This document shows positions 59,221 through 64,000 of a DNA stretch of 64,000 bases, one piece after another. Every line of letters begins with the position of its first letter. The first letter of the stretch is position 1. Under the pieces are notes generated by a model. It saw only the letters and a list, made by a program, of their open reading frames with translations, had not been told where the DNA came from and did no database searches. The position numbers were made by a program, and so were the translations under genes. This DNA comes from Methylobacterium sp. Leaf108 (GTDB taxonomy: Bacteria; Pseudomonadota; Alphaproteobacteria; Rhizobiales; Beijerinckiaceae). The DNA is taken from assembly GCF_001423265.1 (NCBI RefSeq), contig NZ_LMND01000035.1:259218-323217 (forward strand), in the 5' to 3' direction.

Positions 59221-60972
59221 ATGTCGCTCACCAAACGGATCGTGGGGCTCGTGGCCCTGGCGCTCGTGCCGGCGTTGGCCATCCAGGGTTACAACGAGTA
59301 CGCGCTGCGCACGGCGCGCGGCGAGGCCGTTCGCGGCGAGGCGATGCGCGTCGCCCGCAGCATCGCGGCCGACCTCGGCCAGTTCGGGCGCGGCACCCGG
59401 CAGGTCCTCGACGTGCTGTCCGAGGTGCCGGAGATCCGGGGCATGGAGCCGGCCAGCTGCACGGCGTACCTGAAGACCCTGCTCGGCAAGGTGCCGGGCG
59501 TGTTCTTCTTCGGCGTCGCCGACGCCGACGGCGGCATCGTCTGCAATACCCTCGGTTCCGCCCGTGGTTCCTACGGGCTGGCCGATCGGGGCTACTTCCA
59601 GGATGCGATGCGCACGGGCGGCTTTGCCATCGGCGAGTTCGTGACCGGTCGCATCACCACCAAGCCGACACTGCAGTTCGCACAGGCCATTCCGGGGACG
59701 GGCGACCGCCCGGCGGGTGTCGTCCTGGCCAGCATCGACCTGACCCATCTCGCCGCGCATCAGGCCCGGGCCGGCTTCCCGCCGGATGCGACGCTGACCG
59801 TCGCCGACCGGAAGGGCTCCATCGTGATCCGATTGCCCGACCACGAGCAATGGGTCGGCAAGACCCTGCCGTCCGATCTCTGGTCGGCGCTCACGGCAAA
59901 CCGCGGCAGGGTCATCGACCTGCCCGGCCTGCGCGGGACCATGCGCATCACCGGCATCGCGGCCGCGACGCCGGACGACCTCGATTCGGTGACGGTCGCC
60001 GTCGGGTTCTCGCCGCAGGCGGCTTTCGCCGACATCGACGCGGCGACGCGGCGCGGCGTGATCCTGATCGGTCTCGGCGCTCTCCTGGCCGTGCTGGCCG
60101 CCCTGCTGGCGGGGCGTGCCTTCATCAAGGACCCCGTGCGACGCCTGCTGGGGGCCGCGACGGCCTGGCGGACGGGGGATCTCGGCACGCGGACCGGCAT
60201 CTCCGGTCCGACCGAGTTCGGCCAGCTCGGCGAAGCGTTCGACGCCATGGCGAGCGCCCTCCAGCGTCACGAGAGCGAACTGCGCTCCGAGATCTCCCGC
60301 AGCCACCTGCTGCAGGAGCGACAGAGGATGATGCTGCACGAACTCAACCATCGTGTCCGCAACACCCTGGCCACGGTGCAGTCCCTTGCCCGTCAATCGC
60401 GCCGGGGCGACCCGTCGGACGAACAGCTCGAAGGGCGCATCCTCGCCTTGTCCAAGACGCACGACCTGCTCTCGCGGGACGATTGGACCGGGGCTTCGCT
60501 CGGCACGGTCCTCGAGAACGAGTTGGCGCCGTTCCGGGTGGGGCAGGCCGACCGCTTCCGGCTGGACGGGGCCGACCTCGACCTGCCCCCGCGCTACGTC
60601 CTGGCGCTCGGCATGACGGTGCACGAGCTCACGACCAACGCGGCCAAGTACGGTGCGCTCTCCGTCCCCGGGGGCCGGGTGGACATCGCCTGGCGCGTCG
60701 TCGCCGGCGAGAGCGGCGCCAGCCGGCTGGCGATGGGGTGGCACGAGAGCGGCGGCCCCTCGGTCGTGGAGCCGCGACGGCGCGGTTACGGAACCCGCCT
60801 GATCACCGGTGCCATCACACAGGAGCTCGGGGGGGCGGTCCGCCTGGCGTTCGAGCCGGAGGGTCTTCGCTGCACGCTCGACGTCCCCCTCGATGCGCTG
60901 GACCGCTTCACCTCGTTCAGGGAAGCCGAGACGGCCTCGCCCCGGCCGGCGGCGCATCACAACCCGCATTGA
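59221..60972 (+). CDS. Membrane-bound HWE-family sensor histidine kinase (Cache-HAMP)
   Basis: A 583-residue protein: first helix at residues 8-24, a periplasmic Cache-like domain to about 278 (PGVFFFGVADADGGIVCNTL, YGLADRGYFQDAMRTGGFAI, GSIVIRLPDHEQWVGKTLP), second helix (GVILIGLGALLAVLAALLAG), HAMP linker, and a HisKA_2 transmitter with MLHELNHRVRNTLATVQSLA (His about 376), MTVHELTTNAAKYGALSVPG, and WHESGGPSVVEPRRRGYGTR. It lies 110 bp after the GAF-PAS kinase on the same strand; two kinases in tandem may feed one regulator elsewhere. ATG 59221. Confidence 0.92.
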   Translation: MSLTKRIVGLVALALVPALAIQGYNEYALRTARGEAVRGEAMRVARSIAADLGQFGRGTRQVLDVLSEVPEIRGMEPASCTAYLKTLLGKVPGVFFFGVADADGGIVCNTLGSARGSYGLADRGYFQDAMRTGGFAIGEFVTGRITTKPTLQFAQAIPGTGDRPAGVVLASIDLTHLAAHQARAGFPPDATLTVADRKGSIVIRLPDHEQWVGKTLPSDLWSALTANRGRVIDLPGLRGTMRITGIAAATPDDLDSVTVAVGFSPQAAFADIDAATRRGVILIGLGALLAVLAALLAGRAFIKDPVRRLLGAATAWRTGDLGTRTGISGPTEFGQLGEAFDAMASALQRHESELRSEISRSHLLQERQRMMLHELNHRVRNTLATVQSLARQSRRGDPSDEQLEGRILALSKTHDLLSRDDWTGASLGTVLENELAPFRVGQADRFRLDGADLDLPPRYVLALGMTVHELTTNAAKYGALSVPGGRVDIAWRVVAGESGASRLAMGWHESGGPSVVEPRRRGYGTRLITGAITQELGGAVRLAFEPEGLRCTLDVPLDALDRFTSFREAETASPRPAAHHNPH

Positions 60973-61536
60973 CCGGTACCTCTGCATCCGATGGCGCAAT
61001 CCGCCGGACAGGATGCGCCAGGGTTGGGCGGCCAGGGTTGGACGGTAACTGCGGACACGACCATCGTTTCCGGGTCCGTATCGCGGCGTGCCGCACCGTC
61101 TTCCCACCCCGATCCGCGTGGTCGCCGCCCCGATCGAGAGGATCCGACCGTCCCCTGGCCCATGATGGCGCCCGACGTCACGATCCTGCGCTGAGTCGCA
61201 ACACGAGGCGAGGGGCGGACACCGGACCATCGAGCCGAATGCAGTGTCGAAGAGCGCCGGGCCGGACGGTTGCGCGTTGCGGATCGCCCGAGGCCGGGTT
61301 TTGCAACGGACGATGGCGGTACCATTGTCATCGCGCAACATTCGTGTGCCGGCATTGCTGCCGAGAACTGCGTTGCACAATTGTCATTGCTAAAAAAAGG
61401 ATTATCGTTTTTACGGATTTCACTCAGCGGTTTGCCGTCCAATCCACCGAACCGTTTCAAGACTTGAACGCCGCCCCGTCGATGCGCCGGTCGGGGCCTC
61501 CCGGCACGACGCGCTCCAGATCATCGGAAAACCGAC
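60973..61536. other. Intergenic region upstream of the serralysin gene
   Basis: 564 bp, no gene supported. An AT-rich island at about 61376-61425 (ATTGTCATTGCTAAAAAAAG, then ATTATCGTTTTTACGG) is unlike its surroundings and 110-160 bp before the ATG; it is the likeliest promoter site, with TTGTCA as a possible -35. Confidence 0.4.
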
Positions 61537-64000
61537 ATGTGCTACGTGTGTGCGTTGACCGAAGGAACCCCGTCCTACACGGCGTTCGATCACGACATCG
61601 ACGGCGCGACGGGCGGTTCGGGCGCATCGAACTCGGCCTCGGTGAGCAAGAAGGCCGGCGACAGCGGCGACATCAACGGGTTGCTGTGGGGCTACAAATG
61701 GACCCCCACGACGCTGACCTACTCGTTCCCGACGAGTTCGGCGGAGTACATCAGCAACGGCTACGAGGCGGTCAACGGCTTCCAGGCGTTCAACACGGCC
61801 CAACAGACGGCGGTGACGCGGCTGCTGAACAACGTCGCGGCGGTCACCGGCCTCGGCTTCACCCTCACGACCGACACCAACGCCAACCTGCGCTTCGCGA
61901 TGGTGGATACGCTCGACAGCGGGACGGGCGACGCCCTCCACGTTCCGGGCGGATCGAACAATTCGGCCGAGGCGACCCCGCCCGATCCGGACAGGTTTCC
62001 GGCCTACGCCTTCGGCGACACCTGGTTCAACAAGACGAGCTACAACGCGCCCACGCCCGGCAGCTTCGGCTACGCCGCCGGCATCGCGCACGAGATCGGG
62101 CATGCGCTCGGGCTGAAGCACGGCCACGCCGCCCAGACCACCCACGCAGAAGTCTTCCCCGAGCTGCCGACCGATCACGACAGCCAAGAATACTCGATCA
62201 TGACCTACAACACCTGGCCGGAGGGGAGATCGAAGTACAACGACGCCGACTATCCGATCGGCCTGATGCAGGACGACATCGCCGCGCTCCAGTATCTCTA
62301 CGGCGCCGATTTCACGACCAACGCAGGCGACTCGCGCTACACCTGGAGCCTCACCTCGGGCCGGATGTCGATCGACGGGGTGCCGATCGACGACGCCGAT
62401 CCGGCCCGGAACATGATCTTCCAGACGATCTGGGACGGCGGCGGCACCGACACCTACGACTTCTCGAACTACGCGCAGGCCCTCGTCGTCGACCTGCGGC
62501 CCGGCGCCTGGACGACCCTCAGCGAGGCCGCCCGCAACACCCAGCGCGCCTACCTCGGGATCGCCGACGACGGAGCCCCCCTCAACTTCGCCCGCGGCAA
62601 CATCGCCAATGCGCTGCTCTACGACGGCGATGTCCGATCCCTGATCGAGAATGCCGTCGGCGGCGCCGGTGCCGACGCGCTCACCGGCAACGCCGCCGAC
62701 AACGTCCTCGAGGGCGGAGCCGGCGGCGATACCCTCGACGGCGGCGAAGGCGCGGACACCGCGAGCTACCGCTCCTCGGACGTCGGCGTCGACGTCGACC
62801 TGAGCCGCGCCACCCTGCTCCCGGGCGATGCGCAATACCGCGCGCCCACGGGCGGTCATGCGGCCGGCGACAGGCTGATCTCCATCGAGAACCTGATCGG
62901 CAGCGGCCTCGACGACCGGCTCGTGGGCTACGGCGCCCTGTCGGGCAGCGCGATCGACGCCGGCAAGGGCAACGACACCGTCTTCCTCGGTGCCGGGACC
63001 GACGTGGCGCGCGGCGGCCTCGGGAACGACACCATCACCGACTCGGGCGGCGACGACGTCCTCTACGGCGGCGACAGCAACCTCGTGGTCAACGGCGGCT
63101 TCGAGGTGGTCGCCGATCCGACCATGGATGCCAACGGCTACGGCTATTACGCTCCGCTCGACGGCTGGCAGCGCCTGGCCGGACCGGGGATCGAGCTCTT
63201 CACCGGCGGCGCGGCCGGGACGCCGTCCGAGGGACGCTACGGTGTCGACCTCGAGGGCAACCAGGCCAACACGAACGCCATGATCACCCAGACGATCGCG
63301 GGCGCCGAGGACGGCGCGCTCTATCGTCTCGCCTTCGACGCCCGCAAGATCGGCACGGCGGCGAACGCGCGCCTCGAGGTCTACTGGGGGGCGCAGAAGC
63401 TCAACTGGACCATCGGCGCAGCCACCACGGACTACATCGACCCGGGGACGGCCACCCTGGTCTACTACATCGACCTCACCGGCGGCGCCGGGACCGGGAC
63501 CGACAAGAACCGGCTTACCTTCAAGGAGGTCGGCACCGGCGACGCCCACGGCACCCTGATCGACAACGTCCGCCTGTACCGGGTCGAGGCCGGCACGGCC
63601 AAGGCCTCCGACGACGATCCCTTCGCCGACGGCAACGACGTGCTCACGCCGGGGACCGGGGCCGACACCGTCTTCGGCCACGGCGGCGACGACACCGTCA
63701 CCATCAGCGACCTCGACGGCAACGCGGACCATGTCGACGGGGGCTCGGGCACCGACCTCCTGGTGATGAACTGGTCGGCCGCCACGAGCGCGATCACCTA
63801 CGTCGGGCTCGGCACCAGCGATTCCACCGCCTTCGGCCAGGCCGAGCGGTATGTCCTCGGCTCCTTCGGGCAGACCCTGTATTTCAAGGAGATCGAACGC
63901 TTCCACCTCAGCGGCGGCACCGGCAACGATGCCCTGAACGGCGGCGGGCTGAACGACATCCTGATCGGCAACCGCGGCGACGACACCCTGAACGGCGGCG
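61537..64000 (+). CDS. Serralysin-type M10 zinc metalloprotease with RTX repeats (partial, cut by right edge)
   Basis: The frame is open from ATG 61537 to the edge (821 codons). The catalytic domain carries HEIGHALGLKHG with zinc ligands H185, H189 and H195, and the Met-turn SIMTYNTW (Met222), then the M10 C-terminal stretch LMQDDIAALQYLYGADFTTN. RTX nonapeptides begin near residue 375 (GGAGADALTG, GGAGGDTLDGGEGAD) and recur near the edge (GGTGNDALNGGG). Between them, about residues 513-690, is a separate domain starting NLVVNGGFEVV and continuing GWQRLAGPGIELFTGGAAG, like DUF642/lectin folds. No N-terminal signal peptide (MCYVCALTEGTPSY), so export by a type I system is expected. The C-terminal secretion signal lies outside the window. 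Confidence 0.92.
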   Translation, partial: MCYVCALTEGTPSYTAFDHDIDGATGGSGASNSASVSKKAGDSGDINGLLWGYKWTPTTLTYSFPTSSAEYISNGYEAVNGFQAFNTAQQTAVTRLLNNVAAVTGLGFTLTTDTNANLRFAMVDTLDSGTGDALHVPGGSNNSAEATPPDPDRFPAYAFGDTWFNKTSYNAPTPGSFGYAAGIAHEIGHALGLKHGHAAQTTHAEVFPELPTDHDSQEYSIMTYNTWPEGRSKYNDADYPIGLMQDDIAALQYLYGADFTTNAGDSRYTWSLTSGRMSIDGVPIDDADPARNMIFQTIWDGGGTDTYDFSNYAQALVVDLRPGAWTTLSEAARNTQRAYLGIADDGAPLNFARGNIANALLYDGDVRSLIENAVGGAGADALTGNAADNVLEGGAGGDTLDGGEGADTASYRSSDVGVDVDLSRATLLPGDAQYRAPTGGHAAGDRLISIENLIGSGLDDRLVGYGALSGSAIDAGKGNDTVFLGAGTDVARGGLGNDTITDSGGDDVLYGGDSNLVVNGGFEVVADPTMDANGYGYYAPLDGWQRLAGPGIELFTGGAAGTPSEGRYGVDLEGNQANTNAMITQTIAGAEDGALYRLAFDARKIGTAANARLEVYWGAQKLNWTIGAATTDYIDPGTATLVYYIDLTGGAGTGTDKNRLTFKEVGTGDAHGTLIDNVRLYRVEAGTAKASDDDPFADGNDVLTPGTGADTVFGHGGDDTVTISDLDGNADHVDGGSGTDLLVMNWSAATSAITYVGLGTSDSTAFGQAERYVLGSFGQTLYFKEIERFHLSGGTGNDALNGGGLNDILIGNRGDDTLNGG

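Noticed and set aside
61420..63906. 828-codon open frame on the minus strand
   Set aside because: It lies opposite the serralysin gene, whose HEXXHxxGxxH and RTX repeats are clear. The mirror frame is Val/Gly/Arg-rich with no recognisable domain.
1..64000. tRNA, rRNA, integrase or transposase genes
   Set aside because: I looked for cloverleaf-like segments, 16S/23S signatures and DDE or tyrosine-recombinase motifs and found none. Without a tool scan a divergent tRNA could still be missed.

Overview
The window is GC-rich alphaproteobacterial DNA with long antisense shadow frames. Its gene families and their arrangement (aapJQMP amino-acid ABC transporter, HspQ, IalB-type invasion protein, HWE-type histidine kinases, ethylmalonyl-CoA-pathway-type CoA lyase, serralysin, CHASE2 cyclase) point to Hyphomicrobiales, most likely Methylobacterium/Methylorubrum. 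That placement is inference from gene content and style, not a database match. Core genes (purD, rimO, mazG, pabABC, glk, otsB) across the window indicate chromosome rather than plasmid.

Layout. 1-1.8 kb: an ftr-type iron uptake operon on the minus strand (P19, cupredoxin, polyferredoxin cut by the left edge), without the permease in its usual slot. 2.1-3.4 kb: P1-family peptidase and a small membrane protein. 3.5-7.6 kb: aapP-M-Q-J, with a possible 21-codon leader ORF overlapping the start of aapJ. 7.8-9 kb: PLP-dependent cystathionine beta-lyase. 9-12.4 kb: a four-gene, translationally overlapping operon for envelope glycosylation (ArnT-like GT39, GT2, LABN protein, flavin oxidase). 12.4-16.7 kb: hairpin cluster, a DJ-1/PfpI protein with a 12-bp minisatellite tail, FkbM-like methyltransferase, DUF3307 protein and O-antigen ligase. 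16.7-21 kb: a second-messenger module: CHASE2 adenylate cyclase, divergent from a cNMP-binding EAL phosphodiesterase and a FecR protein. 21.3-23.6 kb: a HARE-HTH protein, a plasmid-type RepA initiator, and upstream of it a set of helically phased iterons plus an AT-rich stretch, which looks like a plasmid origin embedded in chromosome. 23.8-30 kb: mazG, DoxX protein, pabC-A-B operon, rimO, DUF3606. 30-34.8 kb: nicotinamidase, quinone oxidoreductase, GntP permease, UbiH-like monooxygenase. 34.8-38.7 kb: patatin, HpcH/HpaI-type CoA lyase, hspQ, IalB protein. 39-41.5 kb: a truncated AMP-binding protein, a pseudo-receiver and a possible small membrane protein. 41.6-49.6 kb: purD, PAS-GGDEF-EAL protein with a broken GGDEF, glk-otsB, DUF427, serine hydrolase, DUF2147. 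49.7-55.7 kb: one 1985-residue gene joining a transglutaminase-like domain, DUF4011, SF1 helicase, a PD-(D/E)XK endonuclease and DUF3320, an architecture reported for a single-gene phage-defence family. 55.7-61 kb: two HWE-family histidine kinases. 61.5 kb to the edge: a serralysin-type RTX metalloprotease with an inserted lectin-like domain, cut by the right edge.

The two most notable items are the RepA/iteron locus and the large helicase-endonuclease gene. The window also holds three proteins of cyclic-nucleotide or c-di-GMP signalling, several intergenic palindromic elements, and tandem repeats at gene ends. I saw no rRNA, tRNA, CRISPR array, transposase or integrase.
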